Source: DAOTVX01 sp034436015
GTDB lineage: Bacteria > Chloroflexota > Anaerolineae > Anaerolineales > Villigracilaceae
Length of the DNA stretch: 64,000 nucleotides
Assembly: GCA_034436015.1 (NCBI GenBank)
Contig: DAOTWG010000019.1
Coordinates: 87,249 to 151,248, forward strand
Direction: 5' to 3'
Shown: in pieces, positions 8,309 to 16,928 of the stretch
Layout of the letters: the number at the start of each line of letters is the position of its first letter
Position numbering within the stretch: the stretch's first letter is position 1
Notes under the pieces: model-generated
Databases searched by the model: none
What the model was told of the DNA's origin: nothing
Seen by the model: only the letters and a program-made list of their open reading frames with translations
Made by a program: the position numbers and the translations under genes

Positions 8309-9466
8309 TCAAGGGGCTCCACTTCCATAGAGCGATGGGTCGGTTGGCGTGCGTCCCGAAGGATCATGGACATAGACCCAATCGCCCACTTCGGCCCAGT
8401 CAAACAGCCAGTGCGCGTCACCGGGCGAAAGATTGACGCACCCATGCGAGGTAGGATAGCCAAAGAAGGCATGCCAGTACGCGCCGTGCAACGCTCGCTC
8501 TTCATCGAAATACATCGTCCAGGGCACATCTTCGAGATAATAGAAATCCGAACGATCTGCGGCAAACGCGCCGCGCATGGTCTCTGCCTCTTTCTTCTGG
8601 TAAACCTGAAAAAGGCCCGGACGCGTCCAGTAAGGTTCGATGCCACTCGAGACCAGAGTAGCAAACACTAAACGCCGATCCTCATAAACGGTCAAAGTCT
8701 GCTCTGCTAAATCCACTTCGATCCAACGATGCGTTGTTATTCCTTCGGGAGGCTCGCGACGCGGCAGGACCACAGCAACAAGACGATCTTCGATCCATTC
8801 CTCCGGCCCAATGAGCACCCAAACGATGCCGTCCCTCTCCTGGGTAGTGTAGACTTGCACCACATTGAAGCGATAGTAGGTCCTACCTGTCAGCGGAGCA
8901 TGGAAAGCAGGGGCCGCGCGGCTCTTGGCCTCCCCTAGCACCCAGCCAAATCCGTTAAGAGGCGTGGAACTGAACAGCAACCCCTGGAAGGGCATCGGCA
9001 AACCCACGGCTGAGCCTGCGCCGCCTCGAATCCAGAGACCATTGCGTAGACGATAGAATACCCCGGCGGCAGTATCGAACCGTTCCTGATACGAGAAATA
9101 CTTCCGCCCTATTCCCAGCGATTGGCCAGAGATGCCCCCTGCCATCGCCTCCTCCAGAGAGGAGAAGAGATAAACAATCGCCTCATCCGCAGCGCGATAG
9201 TAGCGATAGGGAACGTTGTTCAGACTAACATCCGGAGAATAGGCCGGCAGAGCGTGCAAAGGATAAGGGATTCCCTGTTGCGCCCATTCTTGTAACGTCT
9301 GCGAGGGGCCCAGCGGTAAACAGTCAGAGGGAGCACGCGCGTAGACTCCCGGCGGGCAGAGCACCGAGCCGGATGCCGGCTCAAGGGATGCAGCTCCCGG
9401 AAAGGAGGCCAGGTCAAATGCCGACAGGCCGAACAGGACGCCTAGGGTGATCCAGTACACTCGCAT
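8309..9466 (-). CDS. L,D-transpeptidase (YkuD domain), exported
   Basis: A 385-residue protein. The N-terminus MRVYWITLGVLFGLSAF is a signal peptide or membrane anchor. Residues about 260-370 form the YkuD L,D-transpeptidase domain with the catalytic motif HGAYWHAFFGYPTSHGCVNL, including the essential His and Cys. Such enzymes make 3-3 cross-links in peptidoglycan or attach proteins to it outside the membrane. The region between the signal and the catalytic domain is not assignable to a known family. ATG 9466 is chosen because the upstream frame (to 9625) is not signal-like. A TATAAT at 9474-9479 sits only seven bases before the ATG, suggesting a leaderless message. Confidence 0.9.
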   Translation of the reverse strand: MRVYWITLGVLFGLSAFDLASFPGAASLEPASGSVLCPPGVYARAPSDCLPLGPSQTLQEWAQQGIPYPLHALPAYSPDVSLNNVPYRYYRAADEAIVYLFSSLEEAMAGGISGQSLGIGRKYFSYQERFDTAAGVFYRLRNGLWIRGGAGSAVGLPMPFQGLLFSSTPLNGFGWVLGEAKSRAAPAFHAPLTGRTYYRFNVVQVYTTQERDGIVWVLIGPEEWIEDRLVAVVLPRREPPEGITTHRWIEVDLAEQTLTVYEDRRLVFATLVSSGIEPYWTRPGLFQVYQKKEAETMRGAFAADRSDFYYLEDVPWTMYFDEERALHGAYWHAFFGYPTSHGCVNLSPGDAHWLFDWAEVGDWVYVHDPSGRTPTDPSLYGSGAP

Positions 9467-9473
9467 CGGTATG

Positions 9474-9479
9474 ATTATA
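9474..9479 (-). promoter_or_regulatory. -10 box giving a probable leaderless L,D-transpeptidase transcript
   Basis: On the minus strand a perfect TATAAT ends eight bases before the first base of the ATG, so transcription would begin at or next to the start codon. The -35 is weak. Confidence 0.45.
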
Positions 9480-9772
9480 ACCGTAATCCCATCCCCTATT
9501 GACCTGGGCGTGAAACAACGATCCTTATCCTTTGCATTGCCGGCAGGCAATTTTAAGAGGCGCAAACCTGTTCCCACTCCTGGCTCGAAAACAGGCAACA
9601 GGGAAGAGAAGAACCTCCCTCGCAAGATTGCACAGACTTTCGAATAATCACATCCTCGCGTAACTGTTCCGCACTTGTTGGAGATAGGGAAGGAAGCGCA
9701 CTTCCTCTCCCTTTAGTCCGTATGTTTGACCGTTTTTGGGACGATAGCCTCGGAACAAGCACTGCGTCCTCC
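9480..9772. other. Intergenic region with nothing recognised
   Basis: About 290 bases between the divergent L,D-transpeptidase and trp transcription units. I see no gene, tRNA or strong terminator; an imperfect GGGAAGGAAG hairpin near 9685 has no U-tract. Confidence 0.5.
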
Positions 9773-9801
9773 TTGACAAAGTCGTCTATATCTGATATAA
9801 G
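9773..9801 (+). promoter_or_regulatory. Promoter of the tryptophan operon
   Basis: Perfect TTGACA (9773-9778), 17-base spacer, TATAAG (9796-9801). It lies just upstream of the T-box leader, placing the transcription start near 9808. Confidence 0.8.
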
Positions 9802-10057
9802 CAAATTGCAACATTCTGGGATACGAAAGGCTGTGAAGAGAAAGAGTAAGCGTTGAAACGATGGTACAGAGAGCCGGGGCAAGGTGAAAGCCCGGCCCAG
9901 ACGCCAACGCTGAATGGTTCTCGGAGCCGCAGGGCGAAAGGGAACAACTGATTAGCCCGCGCCGGAGTTGCCACCGTTATCAAGGCAAAGGGTATCGTCG
10001 GGGAACCTATCCTCACGCTTCGACTGTACCCGCAATGAGTGAGGCTGGCTTTCTTTT

Positions 10058-10082
10058 CCCGTCGTCTGACCGACGGGTTTTT
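10058..10082 (+). terminator. Terminator-like hairpin inside the T-box leader
   Basis: CCCGTCG (10058-10064) and CGACGGG (10071-10077) form a perfect 7-bp stem with a six-base loop followed by TTTTTG. By position it corresponds to stem III of T-box leaders, but it has the form of an intrinsic terminator. Confidence 0.55.
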
Positions 10083-10127
10083 GTTTCCTAGCTAATGGAC
10101 GCCGGCCTAACCAGGGTGGCACCACGG

Positions 10128-10166
10128 GAATCTCCTCTCGTCCCTCGGATGAGAGGAGATTCTTTG
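10128..10166 (+). terminator. Regulated terminator of the trp T-box
   Basis: GAATCTCCTCTC (10128-10139) pairs perfectly with GAGAGGAGATTC (10151-10162), followed by TTTG. Its 5' arm directly abuts the T-box core, the usual antiterminator/terminator arrangement. Confidence 0.85.
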
Positions 10167-10197
10167 TTAAGCGCGTTGATAAAGTACGGAGGTGTGT

Positions 10198-13100
10198 ATG
10201 GTCTCGCCAACATCTACTCAACAGGTCTTTCCGCTTGGCGGAGAGCGACGCGTCTTGATGCGCGAACAAAGCGCCGACCTAGAAACACCGATGTCGGTGT
10301 ACCTGAAACTCGCCGACGACCAACCCTCATTCTTGCTGGAGAGCGTGACCGGCGGCGAGCAGGTAGCGCGTTATTCGTTCGTCGGCGTGAATCCCCGTCG
10401 CGCGTACTTGCTTCTAGAAGGAAGGTGGGAGATTCACTCCGCCCAGGGTGTCGAACAGCGACCGCTCGCCTCCGGCGAGAACCCGCTGAACGTGCTGCGC
10501 GAGGCTCTCAACGCGCAAGAAGTGGTCAGCGCGTCAGGCCTGCCCCGCTTCGTCGGTGGCCTCGTAGGATACGTCGGCTATGACGTGGTGCGTTTCTTTG
10601 AATCCACTGTCCCTATCCAACCTGAGCGATCCTGGCCAGAGGCTATCTTCCTGCAAGCCGACACGCTTGTCGTCTTCGATCACGCATACGGACAGTTAAT
10701 GTTGCTGGCCATCGCCGAGGACGAACACGAAATGGAAGCGGCAACAGCACGCCTGAACGATCTGGAAACACGTCTGAAACTGCCGCTGCCAGAGCAAAAA
10801 GCGAAACCGCCAAGCATCGTCGCGGGCAGTATGCGCTCGAACAAGACTCGAGAAGAGTATATGGAAATGGTCCGCCGCGCCCAGGAATACATTCGCGCCG
10901 GCGACATCTTCCAAGTAGTTCCCTCGCAACGATGGAGTCGCAAGACCGGCGCCGCGCCGTTGGATATTTACCGCGCGCTGCGTCGTCTCAACCCTTCGCC
11001 CTACATGTTCTACTTCGACTTTGGCCCCCTGACGGTTCCTACTCCCCTGCGATTAATTGGCGCTTCGCCCGAAGTCCACGTTCGCCTCGAGGGACGACGC
11101 GCCCTCATCCGCCCAATTGCCGGCACGCGTCCACGTGGCAAGAGCGCCAGCGAGGATGCCGTCATTGAACAGGAGTTATTGGCCGACCCTAAAGAACGCG
11201 CCGAACACGTCATGTTGGTTGACCTGGCGCGCAACGATTTGGGGCGCGTTTGCACGAGCGGGAGCGTCCACGTCTCGGAAGAAATGGTCATCGAGCGCTA
11301 TTCGCACGTCATGCACATCGTCTCACAGGTGGAAGGAGAGCTGCGCCCCGATCAGGACGCCTTCGACTTGTTGCAGGCCACCTTCCCGGCCGGGACGGTC
11401 AGCGGGGCGCCAAAGGTACGCGCGATGCAGATCATCAGTGAACTGGAGGGACAACCGCGCGGCATCTACGCCGGCGTGGTCGGCTATTTCTCCTACGACG
11501 GCTCGCTTGACACCTGTATTACCCTGCGCACGTTGGTCATGCACGGCGATACCGTTTACATCCAGGCCGGCGGCGGCGTGGTGGCCGATTCGGACCCGGA
11601 GCGAGAGTATCAGGAAAGCCTGAACAAAGCACGCGCCCTGGTCGTAGCCGTCGAGAACGCCGAGGGACGGTGGAAAACTCCGGAAAACATCGCTCCCATG
11701 GAGAGGCGTGGCTGGCGTGTCGTCCTCATTGACAACTACGACTCGTTTACCTACAACCTGGCGCAATATCTCGGCGAACTAGGCGCGGACGTGCATGTCT
11801 TCCGTAATGACGCCATCCGCGTCGAAGACATTGAGGCCCGGAACCCCACGCATCTGGTTATTTCGCCTGGCCCAGGAACTCCAGCCGACGCCGGCATCTC
11901 GAACGAGGTCATCCGCCGCCTCGGGCCGCGCCTTCCTACCTTAGGCGTATGCCTGGGACACCAATGCATCGCGGCCGTATTCGGCGGCGAAGTCGTGCGC
12001 GCACCACGCTTGATGCACGGCAAGACTTCGTTGATTCAACACAATGGCAAAGACCTGTTCGCCGGCCTGCCCAGCCCATTCCAGGCAACACGTTACCATT
12101 CCCTGATTGTGAAGGAACCTCTGCCGCCTACCTTGGAAGTGACCGCTACGACCGCCGAAGGGGAAGTCATGGGATTGCGCCACCGCGAATATCCGATCTT
12201 CGGCGTGCAATTCCACCCCGAATCGATTCTGACGCATTACGGCAAAGAATTGCTGACCAACTTCCTGGCAATGAAACCTGTTGTCCCCGCCCCAAAAGGC
12301 GAGAGGGCGCTTCCCGTTTCTTCACAAGCAAAGGAGGATAATCTGTTGAGACCATTCCTTGCCAAGTTGCTGCAACGGCAACACCTGACGGCTGACGAAG
12401 CCGAACAGGCCATGCAAATCATCATGAGCGGGCAGGCCACGCCGGCCCAGATTGGCGGCTACTTGATCGCCCTGCGCATGAAAGGGGAAACCGTAGCCGA
12501 GATTGTAGGCAGCGTGCGCGCCATGCGCGCCCATGCCACGCGGGTGCCAGTCCGCGTGAACGGAGGCAGTTTGCTCGATACCGCCGGCACCGGCGGCGAC
12601 GGCAAGCACACGTTCAACATCTCTACCGCGGCGGCTTTTATCCTAGCTGGCGCCGGGCGAAAAGTCGCCAAGCATGGCAATCGCGCTGCCTCGTCCAATT
12701 GCGGCAGCGCAGACGTACTCGCCGCGCTAGGCGTCAACTTGGAATTGACGCCGGAACAAGTGGCCGCTTGCATCGAGGAGGTAGGAATCGGCTTTATCTT
12801 CGCGCCGCGCTTCCACCCAGCGATGAAACACGCCATTGGGCCGCGCCGTGAACTAGGGCAACGCACCATTTTCAACATCTTAGGCCCGCTGACCAATCCA
12901 GCCGGAGCAACCCATCAACTGATCGGCGTCTATGACCCCGCCCTTACCGAGCCGTTGGCCGAGGTGCTCGGCGAACTGGGCAGTCGTGGCGCATTCGTCG
13001 TGCACGGCTATGACGGCCTGGATGAACTAACCACTGCTGGCCCCAACCGCGTCAGCGCCTTGCGCGCCGGGCGGGTTTCTACCTTTGAGCTAAATCCTGG

Positions 13101-13377
13101 CGAATTCGGATTGCGGCCGCTCGGTCTGGACGAGTTGCGCGGCGGTTCGCCTGAAGAGAACGCGGCCCTTCTCCGCGCTGTGCTGGCCGGCGAAGACACG
13201 TCGCCGCGCTGCGACGTGGTCTTGCTCAACGCGGCAGCCGCCCTCGCGACCGAAAGCGGTGACCTCGCCGCCGCGCTCGACGAGGCGCGTCAGGCCCTCG
13301 AAAGCGGCGCCGCCATCGCCAAACTAGACGCTCTGATCGCCTTCAGCCAGAAATTTGCCGCCGAAACGCCCGCATAA
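10198..13377 (+). CDS. trpEGD: Trifunctional TrpE-TrpG-TrpD: anthranilate synthase fused to anthranilate phosphoribosyltransferase
   Basis: One 1059-residue frame carries three enzymes. Residues about 1-490 are TrpE (RPIAGTRPRG, TFPAGTVSGAPKVRAM, QAGGGVVADSDPE), which makes anthranilate from chorismate. Residues about 507-690 are the TrpG glutaminase (NYDSFTYNLAQ, nucleophile Cys585 in LGVCLGHQ, GVQFHPES). Residues 717-1059 are TrpD (LDTAGTGGDGKHTFNIST, KHGNRAASSNCGSADVL), which adds phosphoribose. ATG 10198 follows GGAGG by five bases; an in-frame GTG at 10192 is the alternative. All active-site motifs look intact. It is first in the operon and controlled by the T-box. An internal ribosome-binding site precedes the TrpD part. 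Confidence 0.96.
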   Translation: MVSPTSTQQVFPLGGERRVLMREQSADLETPMSVYLKLADDQPSFLLESVTGGEQVARYSFVGVNPRRAYLLLEGRWEIHSAQGVEQRPLASGENPLNVLREALNAQEVVSASGLPRFVGGLVGYVGYDVVRFFESTVPIQPERSWPEAIFLQADTLVVFDHAYGQLMLLAIAEDEHEMEAATARLNDLETRLKLPLPEQKAKPPSIVAGSMRSNKTREEYMEMVRRAQEYIRAGDIFQVVPSQRWSRKTGAAPLDIYRALRRLNPSPYMFYFDFGPLTVPTPLRLIGASPEVHVRLEGRRALIRPIAGTRPRGKSASEDAVIEQELLADPKERAEHVMLVDLARNDLGRVCTSGSVHVSEEMVIERYSHVMHIVSQVEGELRPDQDAFDLLQATFPAGTVSGAPKVRAMQIISELEGQPRGIYAGVVGYFSYDGSLDTCITLRTLVMHGDTVYIQAGGGVVADSDPEREYQESLNKARALVVAVENAEGRWKTPENIAPMERRGWRVVLIDNYDSFTYNLAQYLGELGADVHVFRNDAIRVEDIEARNPTHLVISPGPGTPADAGISNEVIRRLGPRLPTLGVCLGHQCIAAVFGGEVVRAPRLMHGKTSLIQHNGKDLFAGLPSPFQATRYHSLIVKEPLPPTLEVTATTAEGEVMGLRHREYPIFGVQFHPESILTHYGKELLTNFLAMKPVVPAPKGERALPVSSQAKEDNLLRPFLAKLLQRQHLTADEAEQAMQIIMSGQATPAQIGGYLIALRMKGETVAEIVGSVRAMRAHATRVPVRVNGGSLLDTAGTGGDGKHTFNISTAAAFILAGAGRKVAKHGNRAASSNCGSADVLAALGVNLELTPEQVAACIEEVGIGFIFAPRFHPAMKHAIGPRRELGQRTIFNILGPLTNPAGATHQLIGVYDPALTEPLAEVLGELGSRGAFVVHGYDGLDELTTAGPNRVSALRAGRVSTFELNPGEFGLRPLGLDELRGGSPEENAALLRAVLAGEDTSPRCDVVLLNAAAALATESGDLAAALDEARQALESGAAIAKLDALIAFSQKFAAETPA
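12331..12348 (+). promoter_or_regulatory. Internal ribosome-binding site and TTG start at the TrpG/TrpD junction
   Basis: Within the fusion, AAGGAGG at 12331-12337 stands eight bases before an in-frame TTG (12346-12348) that begins exactly where free-standing TrpD proteins begin (LRPFLAKLLQ). Translation could start here to give separate TrpD of 343 residues, or it may be a relic of the time before fusion. Confidence 0.6.
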
Positions 13378-13384
13378 AAGCGCC

Positions 13385-14173
13385 ATGACCCTTCTAGAAG
13401 CAATCTTTGCTCACAAACGCCAAGAGATAGAACGCCGCAAGCAGGAAAAGCCCCTGCCTGCTCTGCGCGTCGAGGCGGAGAAAGCAGCCCCGACGCGCGA
13501 TTTCGTCCAGGCATTGCGGAGCGCGCCGGGCAAGCCGGCCTTAATCGCCGAAATCAAAAAAGCATCCCCCTCCAAGGGATTGCTCTGCCCGAATTTCGAC
13601 CCGCTGGCCCTGGCGCGCACATATGCCGAGAACGGCGCCGCGGCCATCAGTGTTTTAACAGACGAAAAGTACTTTCAGGGTCATCTCGACTTCTTGCGCC
13701 AGATTGCTCCCGCTTCGCCGCGATTGCCATTGCTGCGTAAGGACTTTCTCTGCGACGAATACCAAGTGTACGAGGCGCGCGCCGCCGGCGCAGACGCAAT
13801 CTTGCTCATCGTCGCCGGCCTTGAGCGGCAGATGCTTCTCTCCTTACATGCCCTCGCCCGCGCCTTAGGCATGACGCCGCTTGTAGAGGTGCACACTCTC
13901 GAAGAACTTCACCTCGCGCTTGAATGCGAACCTACCCTGATTGGAATCAACAACCGTGACCTGCACACTTTCTCCGTCAGCCTGGAAACAACGTTCCGGC
14001 TGCGTCCCCACATTCCCGACGCGGTCTGCGTAGTCGCCGAAAGCGGTATCCATAGCGCCGACGAGGCGCGTGCCTTGGCCGAAGCAAGCATAGACGCGAT
14101 CTTAGTCGGCGAAGCCTTGGTCACAGCCAACGATGTGGCCGCCAAGGTCAGGGAATTAGCAAGGAAAACGTAA
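13385..14173 (+). CDS. trpC: Indole-3-glycerol phosphate synthase
   Basis: A 262-residue TIM-barrel enzyme converting CdRP to indole-3-glycerol phosphate, the fourth step of tryptophan synthesis. Diagnostic segments are IAEIKKASPSKG (catalytic Lys, phosphate contacts), LTDEKYFQG, LLRKDFLCDEYQ, IGINNRDLHTF and VAESGIH near the C-terminus. ATG 13385 lies seven bases after the trpEGD stop, so translation is probably coupled; no strong ribosome-binding site is seen. Length and motifs are ordinary for the family. Confidence 0.97.
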   Translation: MTLLEAIFAHKRQEIERRKQEKPLPALRVEAEKAAPTRDFVQALRSAPGKPALIAEIKKASPSKGLLCPNFDPLALARTYAENGAAAISVLTDEKYFQGHLDFLRQIAPASPRLPLLRKDFLCDEYQVYEARAAGADAILLIVAGLERQMLLSLHALARALGMTPLVEVHTLEELHLALECEPTLIGINNRDLHTFSVSLETTFRLRPHIPDAVCVVAESGIHSADEARALAEASIDAILVGEALVTANDVAAKVRELARKT

Positions 14174-14256
14174 GGCGGAATCTATTTCGCACAAGGCCTC
14201 CCCCAGAACACAATGAGGATGCACGCCGCAACAGGAAGGACGCGGAGAGAAGAAGA

Positions 14257-14895
14257 ATGACAATCGTAAAAATCTGTGGATTGACTACCCTGGAGGACGC
14301 TCTAGCGGCAGTAGAATCGGGAGCGGATATGCTGGGATTCAACTTTTATCCCAAAAGTCCGCGCTACATTACGCCGCAGGCCTGCGCCTCGATCGCGCGC
14401 GAGGTGTTGCGTGTTGCGCCAACCGTGACTCTGGTGGGAGTGTTTGTCAACGCCTCCGCGAACGAGATTGCCGCGATTCTCGAGACCTGCGGTCTCCATC
14501 TGGCGCAACTATGCGGAGACGAACCGCCCGCAATCCTGCGCGCGCTGGGAGAACGCGCCTTCAAGGTCTTACGGCCTCCTAACCGCGCGGCATTGGAGGC
14601 GGAGCTCTTACGCTATCCTGCCCGCTCCGTCCCTCCGGCCTATCTGTTCGATGCTCACATCAGCGGACAGTATGGAGGCACAGGAAGGGAGGCCGACTGG
14701 TCATTGGCGCGAGTTGTGGCACGCTGGACGCCTATTTTGCTCGCCGGCGGCTTGACCCCCGATAACGTCGCCGCGGCGATGGAGCAGGTGTGTCCCTGGG
14801 GAGTAGACGTGGCTTCCGGCGTCGAATCCACGCCAGGACGCAAGGACCGCAAGAAGATGCTTGCCTTCGTGCAACATGCGCGAGGGGCAGTGTAA
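14257..14895 (+). CDS. trpF: Phosphoribosylanthranilate isomerase
   Basis: A 212-residue TIM barrel catalysing the Amadori rearrangement of PRA to CdRP. The N-terminus VKICGLTTLEDA contains the catalytic Cys, LGFNFYPKSPRY is typical, and the C-terminus has LAGGLTPDNV and GVDVASGVES with phosphate-binding glycines and the catalytic Asp/Glu region. GGAGAG before ATG 14257 supplies the ribosome-binding site. An 83-base gap separates it from trpC, the largest gap in the operon. It is 18 bases upstream of trpB. Confidence 0.97.
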   Translation: MTIVKICGLTTLEDALAAVESGADMLGFNFYPKSPRYITPQACASIAREVLRVAPTVTLVGVFVNASANEIAAILETCGLHLAQLCGDEPPAILRALGERAFKVLRPPNRAALEAELLRYPARSVPPAYLFDAHISGQYGGTGREADWSLARVVARWTPILLAGGLTPDNVAAAMEQVCPWGVDVASGVESTPGRKDRKKMLAFVQHARGAV

Positions 14896-14913
14896 CGCAA
14901 AAGGAAGGCTAAC

Positions 14914-16125
14914 ATGAACGCGAAATTCGGCCCCTACGGCGGTCAATTCATCCCCGAAGTCCTGATACCTGCCGTGATGGAGTTGGAAAGGGAGTATGAG
15001 GCAGCGCGACGCGACACCGCTTTTCAACAAGAACTGCAAGACTTGCTGGAACGGTACGCCGGGCGTCCTACCCCTCTCTTCCACGCCCGACGGTTAAGTG
15101 AGATGCTCGGAGGAGCGCAAATCTACCTGAAGCGCGAGGATCTGGCACATACCGGCGCGCACAAAATCAACAACGCGCTCGGGCAGGCCTTGCTCGCCAA
15201 GCGGATGGGCAAACGCCGCATCATTGCTGAAACCGGCGCAGGCCAGCATGGCGTGGCCACAGCGACCGCTGCCGCGCTGTTGGGACTGGAATGCGCGATC
15301 TACATGGGATCCGTGGACATGGCGCGCCAGCAGCCTAACGTGCTACGGATGCGCCTGCTCGGAGCAGAAGTGCGCGCCGTGGACAGCGGCAGCCGCACAC
15401 TTAAAGATGCCATCAACGAAGCCATTCGCGACTGGGTGACCAACGTCAAAGATACCTACTATCTGCTCGGTTCAGCGTTAGGTCCTCACCCCTATCCAAC
15501 CATCGTGCGCGATTTTCAACGCGTTATTGGGGATGAGGCGCGCCGGCAAATCGTAGAACAAGCAGGGCGTTTGCCGGACGTTTGCGTCGCCTGCGTGGGC
15601 GGCGGATCGAACGCCATCGGCCTGTTCACCGCCTTCCTGGATGACGCCAACGTGCGCCTGGTCGGAGTCGAGGCTGGTGGCGAGGGCATCAAGACCGGTC
15701 GCCATGCAGCGCGATTCGCCGACCCCGCCTTTGGCCGCCCCGGCGTGCTCCATGGCACGTATACTTACGTCTTGCAAACTGCCGACGGGCAAATCGCCGC
15801 TACGCACTCCATTTCCGCCGGCCTGGACTACGCCGCCGTTGGGCCGGAGCACGCGCACTTACGCGCCCTCGGCCGCGCCGAATACACCTGGGCGACCGAC
15901 GCGCAAGCGCTCGAGGCATTCCAAATCCTCGCGCGTATGGAAGGGATTCTGCCGGCCCTCGAGTCGGCGCACGCCGTAGCGGAGGCCATTCGTCTAGCCC
16001 CATCCCTACCACCAGAGCAGATTATCCTCGTCAACCTTTCCGGCCGCGGCGATAAAGATTTGGACACGGTAACCAACGCCATAGTCGGAGCAGGTATTCA
16101 GATTCAGTCAGGAAGCAGACGATGA
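14914..16125 (+). CDS. trpB: Tryptophan synthase beta chain
   Basis: A 403-residue PLP enzyme joining indole and serine to give tryptophan in the alpha2-beta2 complex. The PLP-binding lysine is in HTGAHKINN, the phosphate-binding glycines in CVGGGSNAIG, and the N-terminus KFGPYGGQFIPE is the TrpB1 signature, so this is the conventional partner of TrpA rather than TrpB2. AAGGAAGG precedes ATG 14914. It overlaps trpA by four bases (ATGA), the usual translational coupling for equimolar subunits. Confidence 0.98.
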   Translation: MNAKFGPYGGQFIPEVLIPAVMELEREYEAARRDTAFQQELQDLLERYAGRPTPLFHARRLSEMLGGAQIYLKREDLAHTGAHKINNALGQALLAKRMGKRRIIAETGAGQHGVATATAAALLGLECAIYMGSVDMARQQPNVLRMRLLGAEVRAVDSGSRTLKDAINEAIRDWVTNVKDTYYLLGSALGPHPYPTIVRDFQRVIGDEARRQIVEQAGRLPDVCVACVGGGSNAIGLFTAFLDDANVRLVGVEAGGEGIKTGRHAARFADPAFGRPGVLHGTYTYVLQTADGQIAATHSISAGLDYAAVGPEHAHLRALGRAEYTWATDAQALEAFQILARMEGILPALESAHAVAEAIRLAPSLPPEQIILVNLSGRGDKDLDTVTNAIVGAGIQIQSGSRR

Positions 16126-16928
16126 AAGGCGTCGAGCGAATCGCAGCAGTCTTCCAGACCTGTCGCGCCCAGCGCCGCGCGGCGTTAGCACCATACTTTA
16201 CCTTAGGGTACCCCGAACCGGCTCTCTCGCTAGACATCATTGCCGCCGTTGTTCAAGCCGGAGCGGACCTGCTCGAACTGGGAATCCCCTTCTCCGATCC
16301 GCTGGCGGATGGTCCGACTATTCAGCATTCCACGCAAGTTGCGCTGGAACAAGGGATGAGCGTGGCGCGCAGCCTGGAAATGACGGCCATGTTGCGTCAG
16401 CGCGGCCTCCAGCAACCCTTCCTGTTGATGGGGTATCTCAACCCAGCCTTGGCGTATGGCTTGGGACGATTCGTGCGCGATGCCGCCAAAGCCGGCGTAG
16501 ACGGCTTGATTCTGCCCGATCTGCCTCTCGAAGAGGCCGATGAGGTAGAGCTACTCTGTCGGCAATACGGGTTGGCGCTCGTATTCTTGGCCTCCCCCAA
16601 TACCCCCCAGGACAGGCTGCACGCGATCGGGCAACGGACAAGCGGTTTCCTCTATCTGGTTTCCCTGACCGGCGTGACCGGAGCGCGACAGACCCTCCCC
16701 CCGAATCTGAGCGCGTTCGTCCGGCGCGCCCGCCAGGCGACCGACAAACCGCTGGCGGTCGGTTTCGGCATCTCGACGCCCGAACAGGCGCGTCGGGTTG
16801 CGACCATCGCCGACGGCGTCATTGTTGGCTCTGCCTTGATCGACCGTGTGCGCACCAGCGCGGTGCCGGTGGACGCCGCATCGCAGTTCATTGCAGCCCT
16901 ACGCGCCGCCTTGGAATCGCCCCGTTAA
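16122..16928 (+). CDS. trpA: Tryptophan synthase alpha chain
   Basis: A 268-residue TIM barrel that cleaves indole-3-glycerol phosphate and channels indole to TrpB. LELGIPFSDPLADGPTIQ contains the catalytic Glu region and active-site Asp, LILPDLPLEEADE the second acidic segment, and GFGISTPEQ with VGSALID bind phosphate. It starts inside the trpB stop (ATGA). Its stop overlaps by four bases the stop of the convergent glycosyltransferase gene, leaving no room for a terminator between the two. Confidence 0.98.
   Translation: MKGVERIAAVFQTCRAQRRAALAPYFTLGYPEPALSLDIIAAVVQAGADLLELGIPFSDPLADGPTIQHSTQVALEQGMSVARSLEMTAMLRQRGLQQPFLLMGYLNPALAYGLGRFVRDAAKAGVDGLILPDLPLEEADEVELLCRQYGLALVFLASPNTPQDRLHAIGQRTSGFLYLVSLTGVTGARQTLPPNLSAFVRRARQATDKPLAVGFGISTPEQARRVATIADGVIVGSALIDRVRTSAVPVDAASQFIAALRAALESPR

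Larger units (their letters stand above)
9808..10166 (+). ncRNA. Trp-specific T-box leader (tRNA-sensing riboswitch)
   Basis: T-box leaders bind the cognate tRNA and stop transcription when it is charged. Stem I is visible: the AGTAA motif at 9845-9849, then GCGTTG (9850-9855) pairing with CAACGC (9905-9910), enclosing an upper arm with a GGTG-containing terminal loop (CCGGGGCAAGGTGAAAGCCC). Directly after the stem, TGAATGG presents the specifier TGG at 9915-9917, the tryptophan codon. The 14-base T-box core AGGGTGGCACCACG starts at 10113 and is followed by a 12-bp terminator stem. All of this sits between a strong promoter and trpE. Uncharged tRNA-Trp should therefore switch the operon on. 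Confidence 0.93.

Noticed and set aside
9680..9720. Hairpin with GGGAAGGAAG and CTTCCTCTCCC arms
   Set aside because: The stem is imperfect and no U-tract follows on either strand, so it is not a good terminator.
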